Shown piece by piece: positions 42,388 through 54,769 of a stretch of 64,000 nucleotides of DNA (positions are counted from its first letter, which is position 1; every line of letters starts with the position of its first letter). The DNA comes from Clostridia bacterium (GTDB taxonomy: Bacteria; Bacillota; Clostridia; Christensenellales; CAG-138). A program made the position numbers and the translations under genes. The DNA lies in contig JAFYOP010000006.1 in NCBI GenBank assembly GCA_017547885.1, positions 1 to 64,000 of the forward strand, in the 5' to 3' direction. The notes beneath the pieces are model-generated. The model made no database searches. It had not been told where the DNA came from and saw only the letters and a program-made list of their open reading frames with translations.

Positions 42388-43410
42388 ATGAAGGACACTC
42401 TGGAAAAAATCAGGCTGAATACCCTTGAAAGCCTGAAAAACGCAGAGGACGAGGCGGCAATAGATGCCATCAACCTCGCCGTATTCGGCAAGAACGGCTC
42501 TCTTACCGAGATACTCAAGGGCATGGGCAAGCTCAGCAAGGAAGAGCGTGCCGCCGTGGGACAGCTGGTAAACGGAGTAAAGAAAGAGCTGGAGAAAGAA
42601 CTCAATGAGCGCAAGGCCGAGATAGCCGCAAAGATGCAGGAGCTGCGCTTTGCCAAGGAAGCTATCGACGTTACCGAGCCAGGCAAGATCTCCATGCCCG
42701 AAGGTCATCTGCATCCCATGACCCAGACCTATCGCGAGATCCGCGATGCGCTGGTTGGTATGGGCTTTACCACTTATGAAGGCCCCGAGGTGGAGTACGA
42801 TGACTATAACTTCACCAAGCTCAACCTTCCCCTTGACCATCCTGCCCGCGATATGCAGGATACCTTCTATGTAAACGACAAGGTAGTACTGCGCACCCAT
42901 ACCTCTCCCCTTGAAGCACGCGCCCTGCTCAACCTTAAGCCTCCCTTCAGGCTTATCATGCCCGGCCGCGTTTTCCGTGTAGACGAGGTGGACGCAAGCC
43001 ACAGCCCCGTATTCATGCAGATGGAAGGCTTTGTTGTGGATAAGGATCTTACTCTTGCAGACCTTAAGGGCACCCTGCTTACCTTTATCCACGCTGTATT
43101 CGGCGAGGATGTAAAGATGCGCTTCCGTCCCAGCTATTTCCCCTTCACGGAGCCCTCTGCTGAGGTCGACGTATCCTGCACCCTCTGCGGCGGCAAGGGC
43201 TGCCGTCTGTGCAAGGGCACCGGCTGGCTGGAGATTCTCGGCAGCGGCGTTACCAATCCCCACGAGCTGGAAAACTGCGGCCTTGATCCCAAGGAATGGA
43301 AAGCCTTTGCCTTTGGCCTTGGCGTAGACCGTATCGCAAGCCTTAAGTACGGAATTACGGATATCCGTCTCGAGTACGAGAACGATGCCCGCTTCCTCAA
43401 GCAGTTCTAA
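42388..43410 (+). CDS. pheS: Phenylalanine-tRNA ligase alpha subunit
   Basis: 340 residues. N-terminal coiled coil (1-90), then class II catalytic core with motif 2 (LRTHTSPLEARALL, FRVDEVDASHSPVFMQMEG) and motif 3 (GLGVDRIASLKYG). Pairs with PheT into an alpha2-beta2 enzyme. ATG 42388 has TTTTGGAGGATT in front (TTG 42370 lies within it). 18 bp separate it from pheT. Confidence 0.97.
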   Translation: MKDTLEKIRLNTLESLKNAEDEAAIDAINLAVFGKNGSLTEILKGMGKLSKEERAAVGQLVNGVKKELEKELNERKAEIAAKMQELRFAKEAIDVTEPGKISMPEGHLHPMTQTYREIRDALVGMGFTTYEGPEVEYDDYNFTKLNLPLDHPARDMQDTFYVNDKVVLRTHTSPLEARALLNLKPPFRLIMPGRVFRVDEVDASHSPVFMQMEGFVVDKDLTLADLKGTLLTFIHAVFGEDVKMRFRPSYFPFTEPSAEVDVSCTLCGGKGCRLCKGTGWLEILGSGVTNPHELENCGLDPKEWKAFAFGLGVDRIASLKYGITDIRLEYENDARFLKQF

Positions 43411-43428
43411 CAGGGAGGTAAGATAGAT

Positions 43429-45834
43429 ATGAAACTGCCCCTTAAATGGTTAAAGGAATATGTTGATTTCAACGTGACCCCTGAAAAGTTCGTAGAGCTT
43501 ATGATGTGGCGCGGCTTTGAAATAGCTGACATAGAAGATGAAATGCCCGGCATAAGCAATGTTGTTGTGGGCCGCATCGAAAAGATAGAACAGCATCCCA
43601 ATGCGGATAAGCTTAAGATATGCACCCTTAACATCGGCGCAGAGGAAAACCTTATCATCATTACCGGCGCTTCCAATGTGTTCGAAGGCGCACTGGTTCC
43701 CGTTGCTGTGGACGGCGCTGCCCTTGCAGGCGGCGTGGTGATCCATCCCACCGTTATGCGCGGAGTGGAAAGCTTTGGTATGCTGTGTTCCGGTCAGGAG
43801 CTGGGCCTCACCGAGGCTGATTATCCCGGCGCAGAGGTATACGGCATACTTATCCTGCAGGAAGACCATCCCCTTGGTCAGACCATACAGGAAGCTGTCG
43901 GCCTTAACGATATCGTTTTTGATATAGAGCTTACCCCCAACAGGGCAGACTGCATCAGCATCATAGGTATGTGCCGCGAGGCTGCTGCTGCTCTGGGCCA
44001 GAAGTTCGTAGAGCCTGCCATTAAGCAGGTAGCGGGCGAGGGAGATGCAAAGGATTACGCATCCGTACAGGTAATGGATACCGACCTTTGCCCCAGATAC
44101 ATTGGCCGTGTAGTTAAGGATATAAAGATCGCTCCTTCTCCCGCATGGATGCAGAAGAAGCTCCGCAGCGTAGGTCTTAGGCCCATCAATAACATCGTAG
44201 ATATTACCAACTACGTTATGATAGAATATGGCCAGCCCATGCATGCCTTTGACTTTTCCTGCATAACCGATGGACAGATAATCGTCCGCCGCGGCAATGA
44301 AGGCGAAGTTGTAAAAACTCTGGACGGCAAGGAAAGGACTGTTTCTCCCAACGTTCTGCTGATAGCGGACCCTGCAAGAGGCGTAGGCATCGCAGGCGTA
44401 ATGGGCGGCGAAAACTCCGAGATTACCGAGGGCACCAATACTGTATTCTTTGAATCTGCGGTATTCAAGGGCAGCAATATCCGCCACACCACCCGTGAGC
44501 TCCATCATGTTACCGATGCATCCGCCCGTTTTGTAAAGGGCGTTGAGCCGGTCAATACTCAGCTGGCAATTGATCGTGCCATAGAGCTGGTGGCCGAGCT
44601 CGGTGCAGGCACCGTTATCGGCGGCAACATCGACGTTTGCGCCGCGGATATTTCCGAGCGCGTGATAAACGTTGACTGGAAGCATGTAAACCACATACTT
44701 AATACTGATATCTCCGCAGAAGATATGGTAAAGATGCTGGATACCCTCAATATCAGCGCAAAGGTTGAAGGAGACGTTCTGGTGGTTACCGTGCCCCATT
44801 ATCGCGTGGATATCGAGAGCAGCATAGAGTCCGATTGGGATATCGCAGAGGAGATCGCAAGGGTATACGGCTACTACAACATTGAGCCTACCCTTATGCA
44901 GGGCGATACCTTCCGCGGCTGCCTCAGCCCCGAGACCCGCCATGAGGATCAGGTCAAGGATATGTGCGTGGCCATGGGCTGCTATGAGATGTACAATTAC
45001 AACTTCACCGGTCCCGCTGCACTGAATGCTCTTCGCATAACCGAAGATGACGAAAAGTATCTGGCGGTTAAGCTGATGAACCCCTTTGGCGAGGATCAGA
45101 GCCTTATGCGCACCACTCTTATGGCAGGTATGCTGAACACCGTAGCCCTTAACTGCAACCGCAAGACCGGCCACGGCAGGTTCTTTGAGGTGGGCAATGT
45201 GCACCTTAACAATAATCCCGATCTGCCTGAAGAGCGCAAGATGCTGGGCCTGATTTTCACCGGCGCAGAGGAAAACTTCTTCACTCTTAAGGGCGTTATA
45301 GAGTATCTGTTTCGCAAGCTGGGCATGGCAGACAGGGCAGAGTATGTTCCCGGCGGCAGCCAGTTCTTCCAGCCCGGCCAGAAGGCCCTGATAAAGGTGG
45401 ATGGTCAGGTCATCGGCGAGATGGGCGCAGTGCATCCCGAGACCCGCAAGGCCTTTGGTGTACCTCAGGCTGCATACGCTGCTGAGCTCTCCGTAAAGAA
45501 GCTGTTTGAGCTCCGTGAAAACGGCAAGACCTACAAGGCAATACCCAAGTATCCCACTGTTCCCCGCGATATAGCTGTTGTGGTGGATGAGTGCGTTACC
45601 TCTGCTCAGGTAGCCGCTGCCATTAAGGCCGCTCCGGTAAAAGTCCTGCTTGAAAATGTTGAGCTGTTTGACGTGTATCGCGGAACCGGTATACCCGAAG
45701 GCAAGAAGAGCATGGCATATTCTTATACCGTACGTGCGGAAGACCGCACCCTTACCGATGAGGATATCACCGACGCCATGAACACCATAATCCGCACCCT
45801 TAAGGAAACCCTTAATGCGGACCTTAGAGCATAA
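43429..45834 (+). CDS. pheT: Phenylalanine-tRNA ligase beta subunit
   Basis: 801 residues, normal length. Contains N-terminal tRNA-binding OB domain (VGRIEKIEQHPNADKLKIC), B3/B4 editing region (RNADCIS; PRYIGR) and B5, and C-terminal FDX-ACB anticodon-binding domain (YKAIPKYPTVPRDIAVVVDE). Cotranscribed with pheS. Confidence 0.97.
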   Translation: MKLPLKWLKEYVDFNVTPEKFVELMMWRGFEIADIEDEMPGISNVVVGRIEKIEQHPNADKLKICTLNIGAEENLIIITGASNVFEGALVPVAVDGAALAGGVVIHPTVMRGVESFGMLCSGQELGLTEADYPGAEVYGILILQEDHPLGQTIQEAVGLNDIVFDIELTPNRADCISIIGMCREAAAALGQKFVEPAIKQVAGEGDAKDYASVQVMDTDLCPRYIGRVVKDIKIAPSPAWMQKKLRSVGLRPINNIVDITNYVMIEYGQPMHAFDFSCITDGQIIVRRGNEGEVVKTLDGKERTVSPNVLLIADPARGVGIAGVMGGENSEITEGTNTVFFESAVFKGSNIRHTTRELHHVTDASARFVKGVEPVNTQLAIDRAIELVAELGAGTVIGGNIDVCAADISERVINVDWKHVNHILNTDISAEDMVKMLDTLNISAKVEGDVLVVTVPHYRVDIESSIESDWDIAEEIARVYGYYNIEPTLMQGDTFRGCLSPETRHEDQVKDMCVAMGCYEMYNYNFTGPAALNALRITEDDEKYLAVKLMNPFGEDQSLMRTTLMAGMLNTVALNCNRKTGHGRFFEVGNVHLNNNPDLPEERKMLGLIFTGAEENFFTLKGVIEYLFRKLGMADRAEYVPGGSQFFQPGQKALIKVDGQVIGEMGAVHPETRKAFGVPQAAYAAELSVKKLFELRENGKTYKAIPKYPTVPRDIAVVVDECVTSAQVAAAIKAAPVKVLLENVELFDVYRGTGIPEGKKSMAYSYTVRAEDRTLTDEDITDAMNTIIRTLKETLNADLRA

Positions 45835-45845
45835 AGGAGGGAAAT

Positions 45846-46103
45846 ATGCGTTATAACAATACATCATTTTTCGGAATAGTGTTTGCGCTGATGTCCGTGA
45901 CCAATACCGTGCTGGAGTTTGGATATGGCAAGGGTATCAAGGGTATGTCACCTCTGTGCCTTGGTGCAGCTTTGCTGCTGTTTGCCCTGAATCTTAAGGA
46001 TGCAGGCGAAGCCAAGCGCGGCCTTGTTCCTTTGCTGTATTTTGCTGCCGCCCTTAACATTGTTGCGGGCTGCGTACAGCTGCTGGCTCTGGTAAATTAC
46101 TAA
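45846..46103 (+). CDS. Small membrane protein, tail of the pheST unit
   Basis: 85 residues, three hydrophobic segments and no motif I recognise. Begins 12 bp after pheT with AAAGGAGGGAAAT upstream. A terminator follows immediately, so it shares the pheST transcript and should follow tRNA-Phe charging. Function unknown. Confidence 0.75.
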   Translation: MRYNNTSFFGIVFALMSVTNTVLEFGYGKGIKGMSPLCLGAALLLFALNLKDAGEAKRGLVPLLYFAAALNIVAGCVQLLALVNY

Positions 46104-46113
46104 ACGATAACTC

Positions 46114-46141
46114 AAAAGACCATCCGAGAGGATGGTCTTTT
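46114..46141. terminator. Terminator of the pheST unit
   Basis: 12-bp stem AAAAGACCATCC / GGATGGTCTTTT with GAGA loop. Confidence 0.9.
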
Positions 46142-46242
46142 AATTTGCCTATATTTATCCAATGGCTTTTGCTTGACCTCAATATGTGGTAAAATGTATA
46201 TGTAAAAATATGCGGAAATACGCTTTGTCGGAGATAAATCAA

Positions 46243-50494
<4,252 letters not shown>

Positions 50495-50497
50495 AAT

Positions 50498-51460
50498 ATG
50501 CGTCAGGGAAAACTAACCAACCAGCAGCTGGACAGCCTTATACTTTCAAAGTTTGCCCATACCCGCAAAGAGGTAGTCTGCTCACCCCATGTGGGAGTGG
50601 ACTGCGCGGCGGTGGATTTGGGCGGAAGGATAGCTGTGCTGTCCACGGATCCAATAACCTCTGCGGATAATAATCTTGGCAGTCTAACCGTGCACGTAAG
50701 CTGCAACGATGCGGCGGCAGCGGGAGCGGAACCGGTAGGTCTGCTTGTAACATTGCTGATACCTCCCAGCGGCACAGAGGAAGAGGTGGGCCGTGTTGCT
50801 GATGAGCTTGCAGAGGCGGCTCGTCTTGCAAATATCGAGATAATCGGGGGACACACTGAAGTGACAGCTGCGGTCACCCGCATGGTGACCTGCGCCACGG
50901 TCATTGCAAAGGCGGGCAAGAACGGCATAATCGCCCCAAACGGCATGAAGGATGGGGATTATATCGTTATGACCAAAGCAGGCGGCATTGAGGGCACGGC
51001 GGTAATAGCGTCAGATTTTGCGGACAGGCTTGGCTTTACCGATGCCGAGCTTACAGAAGCCCGTGGCTTTATGAGCATGGTGAGCGTGGTCAAGGAAGGG
51101 CTTTTCGGTGCGGATAACGGTGCGACCGCAATGCATGACATCACCGAGGGCGGTGTGTATGGCGCTGCTTGGGAGATGGCTGAGGCATCGGGATGCGGAA
51201 TTGAGATATGGCCCCACAAGGTACCTTTCCATCCTTTGACCCTTAAGGTATGCGATAAATGCGGCCTTGATAAATTCCGCCTGCTTTCCAGCGGCAGTAT
51301 GCTGATAGCCTGCCCTGACGGCGAGGCTATGGTAAAGGGCCTTGAGGAAATAGGCGTACCTGCAGCAGTGATAGGAAGAGCGGGCGGCAGCGGCGTCAGA
51401 ACGGACAGGGGTGAGGAGATACTTCCACCCGAAGCTGATGAGCTGTATCGTATGTTTTAG
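50498..51460 (+). CDS. AIR synthase-related (HypE/ThiL-like) protein
   Basis: 320 residues. AIRS N-terminal domain with ATP-binding features LSTDPITSADNNLG, CNDAAAAGAEPVG and IIGGHTEVT, and an AIRS_C domain with MHDITEGGVYGAAWEM. Similar to HypE and to the archaeal/Clostridial AIR synthase-related group; no hyp genes are near, so a HypE role is unsupported. Three bases after ligA. Confidence 0.82.
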   Translation: MRQGKLTNQQLDSLILSKFAHTRKEVVCSPHVGVDCAAVDLGGRIAVLSTDPITSADNNLGSLTVHVSCNDAAAAGAEPVGLLVTLLIPPSGTEEEVGRVADELAEAARLANIEIIGGHTEVTAAVTRMVTCATVIAKAGKNGIIAPNGMKDGDYIVMTKAGGIEGTAVIASDFADRLGFTDAELTEARGFMSMVSVVKEGLFGADNGATAMHDITEGGVYGAAWEMAEASGCGIEIWPHKVPFHPLTLKVCDKCGLDKFRLLSSGSMLIACPDGEAMVKGLEEIGVPAAVIGRAGGSGVRTDRGEEILPPEADELYRMF

Positions 51461-51482
51461 GCTGTGTTATAAGGCGATTATA

Positions 51483-51512
51483 TTGTAAAAAAACGGCGTG
51501 TCGTGATATAAT
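51483..51512 (+). promoter_or_regulatory. Promoter of the yicC-gmk unit
   Basis: TTGTAA at 51483-51488, 18-bp spacer, TATAAT at 51507-51512, 36 bp before the start. Confidence 0.65.
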
Positions 51513-51547
51513 AAATAAGTTAGAAACAGCCCTTTGGAGGTATAATT

Positions 51548-52426
51548 TTGGTAAACAGCATGACCGGATTCGGCCGCTATGCATTGGAGCATGAGGGCCG
51601 TGAAATAACCGTTGAATTAAAGAGCGTAAATCACAGATATCTTGATATAGGCTTCAGGATGCCCCGAGCAATAAGCTTTATTGAGGATACTCTGCGCGGA
51701 GTTATCTCCTCAGAGTTAAGCCGCGGACATGTGGATGTATTTGTGTTTTATCGCAATAATCGTGACGATGCCCGTAAGGTAAGCGTTGATATGAACCTGC
51801 TGGGCGAATACCTTACCGCCGCCCGTGAGGCTGCAGGCATCTTTGGCCTCAGGGATGATGTGGGGCTCAGTTCCGCCCTTCGTCTGCCCGATGTTACCGA
51901 GATAGTTGAGGCAGATGAAGACAGAGAAGAGGTTTGCCGCCTTGCGGCAGAGGCCTGCAGGGCTGCATGTCAGGAGCTTAAGGCCATGCGCGCAAGAGAA
52001 GGCGCAAAGCTGTATGAGGATCTTTACGGTAAATGTGCCGCGGTAGAAGCAATTGCGGCCAGCATAGCAGAGCGTGCTCCTCAGGTAGTGGAAGAGTACC
52101 GCATAAAGCTAAACGAGCGCATAGAAAAGATGCTGGGCTCTGTGGATGTGGACAAGGCTCGCCTGGCTACCGAGGTTGCTCTCTTTGCGGACAAGGCCGG
52201 CATAGATGAAGAAATAGTACGTCTTGGCAGCCACGTTATCCAGTTCAGGGCAATGCTGGACGGCACCGAGCCTGCGGGACGCAAGCTGGACTTTATCGTT
52301 CAGGAGATGAACCGCGAATTCAATACTATCGGTTCCAAGGCCAATGACGGCGAGATAGTCAACTTTGTCATTTCCGGCAAGGGCGAGATAGAAAAGATCC
52401 GCGAACAGGTACAGAACATAGAATAA
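51548..52426 (+). CDS. yicC: YicC family endoribonuclease
   Basis: 292 residues. Starts [17 protein letters not shown] (family start MTGFGR) and ends with the DUF1732 motif [20 protein letters not shown]. YicC proteins cut structured RNA; E. coli YicC acts in sRNA decay. TTG 51548 is the only start near the SD TTTGGAGG (spacing about 8). First in the remA-gmk-rpoZ-coaBC cluster. Confidence 0.92.
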   Translation: MVNSMTGFGRYALEHEGREITVELKSVNHRYLDIGFRMPRAISFIEDTLRGVISSELSRGHVDVFVFYRNNRDDARKVSVDMNLLGEYLTAAREAAGIFGLRDDVGLSSALRLPDVTEIVEADEDREEVCRLAAEACRAACQELKAMRAREGAKLYEDLYGKCAAVEAIAASIAERAPQVVEEYRIKLNERIEKMLGSVDVDKARLATEVALFADKAGIDEEIVRLGSHVIQFRAMLDGTEPAGRKLDFIVQEMNREFNTIGSKANDGEIVNFVISGKGEIEKIREQVQNIE

Positions 52427-52437
52427 GAGGCGTTAGT

Positions 52438-52692
52438 ATGTCGGTTAGGCTTGTAAATGTGGGCTTTGGCAATATAGTTTCATCCGGCAGGATAGTGTCC
52501 ATCATATCTCCGGACAGCGCCCCCGCAAAGCGTATGGTGCAGGAGGCCCGCGAAAAGGGCAGACTGGTTGACGCTACCCACGGAAGACGCACCAGAGCCG
52601 TTATAGTTATGGACAGCATGCATATAGTGCTTTCCGCCCTTCAGTCCGAGACGGTTGCGTCCCGAGTGATGGCGGACAGCGATAGTGAATAA
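52438..52692 (+). CDS. remA: DUF370/RemA-like regulator
   Basis: 84 residues: [29 protein letters not shown](V)... and [14 protein letters not shown] are DUF370. In B. subtilis RemA is a ring-forming DNA-binding activator of matrix and osmoprotection genes. The position before gmk is conserved in Firmicutes. Confidence 0.92.
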   Translation: MSVRLVNVGFGNIVSSGRIVSIISPDSAPAKRMVQEAREKGRLVDATHGRRTRAVIVMDSMHIVLSALQSETVASRVMADSDSE

Positions 52693-52708
52693 TTCGGAGG
52701 ATATAAAG

Positions 52709-53323
52709 ATGACTCAAAAAGGTCTGCTTCTGGTAGTATCCGGTCCATCCGGCGTAGGCAAGGGCACCATTTGCTCCAAGCTCATGTCCGAAAGGGACAA
52801 TATCAAAATGTCCGTATCCGTAACCACCCGTCAGCCCCGCCCCGGCGAGACCGAGGGCGTAAGCTATTTCTTCCGCACAGAGGAAGAGTTTATGAAGATG
52901 GTAGATGCGGACGCTTTCCTGGAGTATATGTGCGTATTTGGTAAAAACCATTACGGCACACCCAAGAGCTACGTTGAAGAGCAGCGCAATGCGGGCTATG
53001 ACGTAATTCTTGAGATCGACGTAAAGGGTGCTCTAAAGGTAAAGGAAAAGTGCGATGATGCAGTTATGATATTCATTGCGCCTCCTGATATGGATACCCT
53101 GCGCAATCGTTTAGTGGGCCGCGGAACAGAGACTCCTGAGTCCGTAGCAAGGCGCTTTGGCGAGGCCATAAAGGAAATAGGCCTTGCACAGCAGTATGAC
53201 TATATAATCGTAAACGATAACCTTGACAAGGCCGTGGGTCAGGTACAGAGCGTGATCTCTGCCGAGCACAGCCGTGTTATGAATAATACAGAGCTTATAA
53301 ACCAACTCAAAGGAGAAATGTAA
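52709..53323 (+). CDS. gmk: Guanylate kinase
   Basis: 204 residues. P-loop GPSGVGKGT and the GMP-binding region SVTTRQPRPGETEGVSYFF, then VILEIDVKGA. Phosphorylates GMP. ATG 52709 is behind TTCGGAGGATA; an earlier ATG 52685 overlaps remA and lacks an SD. Confidence 0.96.
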   Translation: MTQKGLLLVVSGPSGVGKGTICSKLMSERDNIKMSVSVTTRQPRPGETEGVSYFFRTEEEFMKMVDADAFLEYMCVFGKNHYGTPKSYVEEQRNAGYDVILEIDVKGALKVKEKCDDAVMIFIAPPDMDTLRNRLVGRGTETPESVARRFGEAIKEIGLAQQYDYIIVNDNLDKAVGQVQSVISAEHSRVMNNTELINQLKGEM

Positions 53324-53326
53324 CTT

Positions 53327-53527
53327 ATGATGAACTATCCTCCTCTTACTGATCTGCAGAATAAGGTGGGCTGCCGCTATATGCTGGTTACCGCAGTTGC
53401 CAAGCGCGCCCGTCAGCTGATGGAAGACCCCGAAAAGCTGGACGACCGCAAGCCTGTATCCACCGCTGTGGACGAGCTGTTCAATGACAAGCTGGAAGTA
53501 GTACTGCCTGAGGAGCAAGCAAAATAA
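53327..53527 (+). CDS. rpoZ: RNA polymerase omega subunit
   Basis: 66 residues: YPPLTDLQNKVGCRYMLVTAVAKRARQL is the omega signature (KxxxRYxLVxxxAKRAR). A second ATG at 53330 is an equal start. The stop overlaps the coaBC start by one base (TAATG). Confidence 0.92.
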   Translation: MMNYPPLTDLQNKVGCRYMLVTAVAKRARQLMEDPEKLDDRKPVSTAVDELFNDKLEVVLPEEQAK

Positions 53528-54702
53528 TGAAGCATGTGGTGATGGGAGTAACCGGTTCCATAGCGGCCTATAAGGCCTGCGATATCGTCAGCGGCCTTCG
53601 CAAGAAGGGCGTTGATGTGCACGTCATCCTTACAAAGGCAGGCGCCGAAATAATCACTCCTTTAGCCCTTGAAACCATGAGCAGCAACCCTGTTATTACG
53701 GATATGTTCAACAGGGAAAACCCTTGGGAGGTAGAGCATATCTCCCTTGCAAAGCTTGCGGATCTGTTTCTTATCGCTCCGGCCACCGCCAACTTCATGG
53801 GCAAGATGGCGTCCGGAATTGCGGACGACATGCTGACCACCACTGTTATGGCCACAAAAGCCCCTGTGCTCATTGCTCCCGCCATGAATTCCAACATGTA
53901 CCTTAATCCTGTGGTGCAGGCCAATATGGACGCGCTGAAGAAACGGGGATGCGAGTTTATCGACCCTGCCGTAGGGCATCTTGCCTGCGGAGATGAGGGT
54001 GTTGGCAAGCTTGCGGATGTGCAGGACATAATTGATGCCGTGCTGAACAGGCTCAACGTTCGCCGCGATATGGAAGGCATGAAGGTGCTGGTCACCGCCG
54101 GCCCCACACGCGAGGCCATCGACCCCGTGCGCTACATTACCAACCACTCTTCCGGCAAGATGGGCTATGCCATAGCGGAGGCCGCAGCGGAGCGCGGCGC
54201 CGAGGTCACCCTCATAAGCGGGCCTGTAAGCCTGAAGACTCCTGAAGGTGTAAAGCGTATAGACATAGTTTCTTCCGGTGAGCTTTGTGATACGGTAGTA
54301 GAGCAGTTTGAGCATTGTGATGCCCTTATTATGGCTGCGGCTCCTGCGGACTTTACTCCGGTGACCACAGCATCCGAAAAGATAAAAAAACAAGGCACAG
54401 GTATGACTCTTGAGCTGACTTCCACCCGTGATATTCTCAAGACCGTGGCCCCCAACAAGGGCAGCCGCAAGGTGATGGGATTTGCTGCAGAAACACAGAA
54501 CCTTCAGCAAAATGCTTTAAAAAAGCTCAGTTCCAAGAATCTTGACTTTATAGCCGCCAATGACGTTACCGCAGAGGGTGCGGGCTTTGGAGTGGATACC
54601 AATATAATTACCTTATACGGAGCGGATGGCTCTGAGGAGCACAGCGGCAAGCTGTCAAAGCGCGATGCGGCGGACTGGCTGCTGGATCGTCTTATGAAAT
54701 AA
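53527..54702 (+). CDS. coaBC: Bifunctional phosphopantothenoylcysteine decarboxylase/synthase
   Basis: 391 residues. CoaC flavoprotein half with GSIAAYKACDI, active His in VEHISLAK and PAMNSNMY; CoaB half with TAGPTREAIDPVRYI and AAPADFTP. Two steps in coenzyme A synthesis. Follows rpoZ as in B. subtilis (yloI). Confidence 0.96.
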   Translation: MKHVVMGVTGSIAAYKACDIVSGLRKKGVDVHVILTKAGAEIITPLALETMSSNPVITDMFNRENPWEVEHISLAKLADLFLIAPATANFMGKMASGIADDMLTTTVMATKAPVLIAPAMNSNMYLNPVVQANMDALKKRGCEFIDPAVGHLACGDEGVGKLADVQDIIDAVLNRLNVRRDMEGMKVLVTAGPTREAIDPVRYITNHSSGKMGYAIAEAAAERGAEVTLISGPVSLKTPEGVKRIDIVSSGELCDTVVEQFEHCDALIMAAAPADFTPVTTASEKIKKQGTGMTLELTSTRDILKTVAPNKGSRKVMGFAAETQNLQQNALKKLSSKNLDFIAANDVTAEGAGFGVDTNIITLYGADGSEEHSGKLSKRDAADWLLDRLMK

Positions 54703-54710
54703 CATCAACA

Positions 54711-54741
54711 GGGAGAGGTGAAGGCTTCTCCCCAGTTTTTT
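54711..54741 (+). terminator. Terminator between coaBC and priA
   Basis: Stem GGGAGA / TCTCCC with ten-base loop, followed after CAG by TTTTTT. Confidence 0.7.
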
Positions 54742-54769
54742 ATAGTGAGTAAGGAGCGTATTTTATAAA

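Noticed and set aside
43450..45867. 805-codon open frame on minus opposite pheT
   Set aside because: pheT is beyond doubt; the opposite frame has no recognised domain or ribosome binding site.
50498..51460. Calling the AIR-synthase-like gene hypE, thiL or purM
   Set aside because: Shared AIRS fold only; no hyp, thi or pur neighbours and no distinguishing motif.
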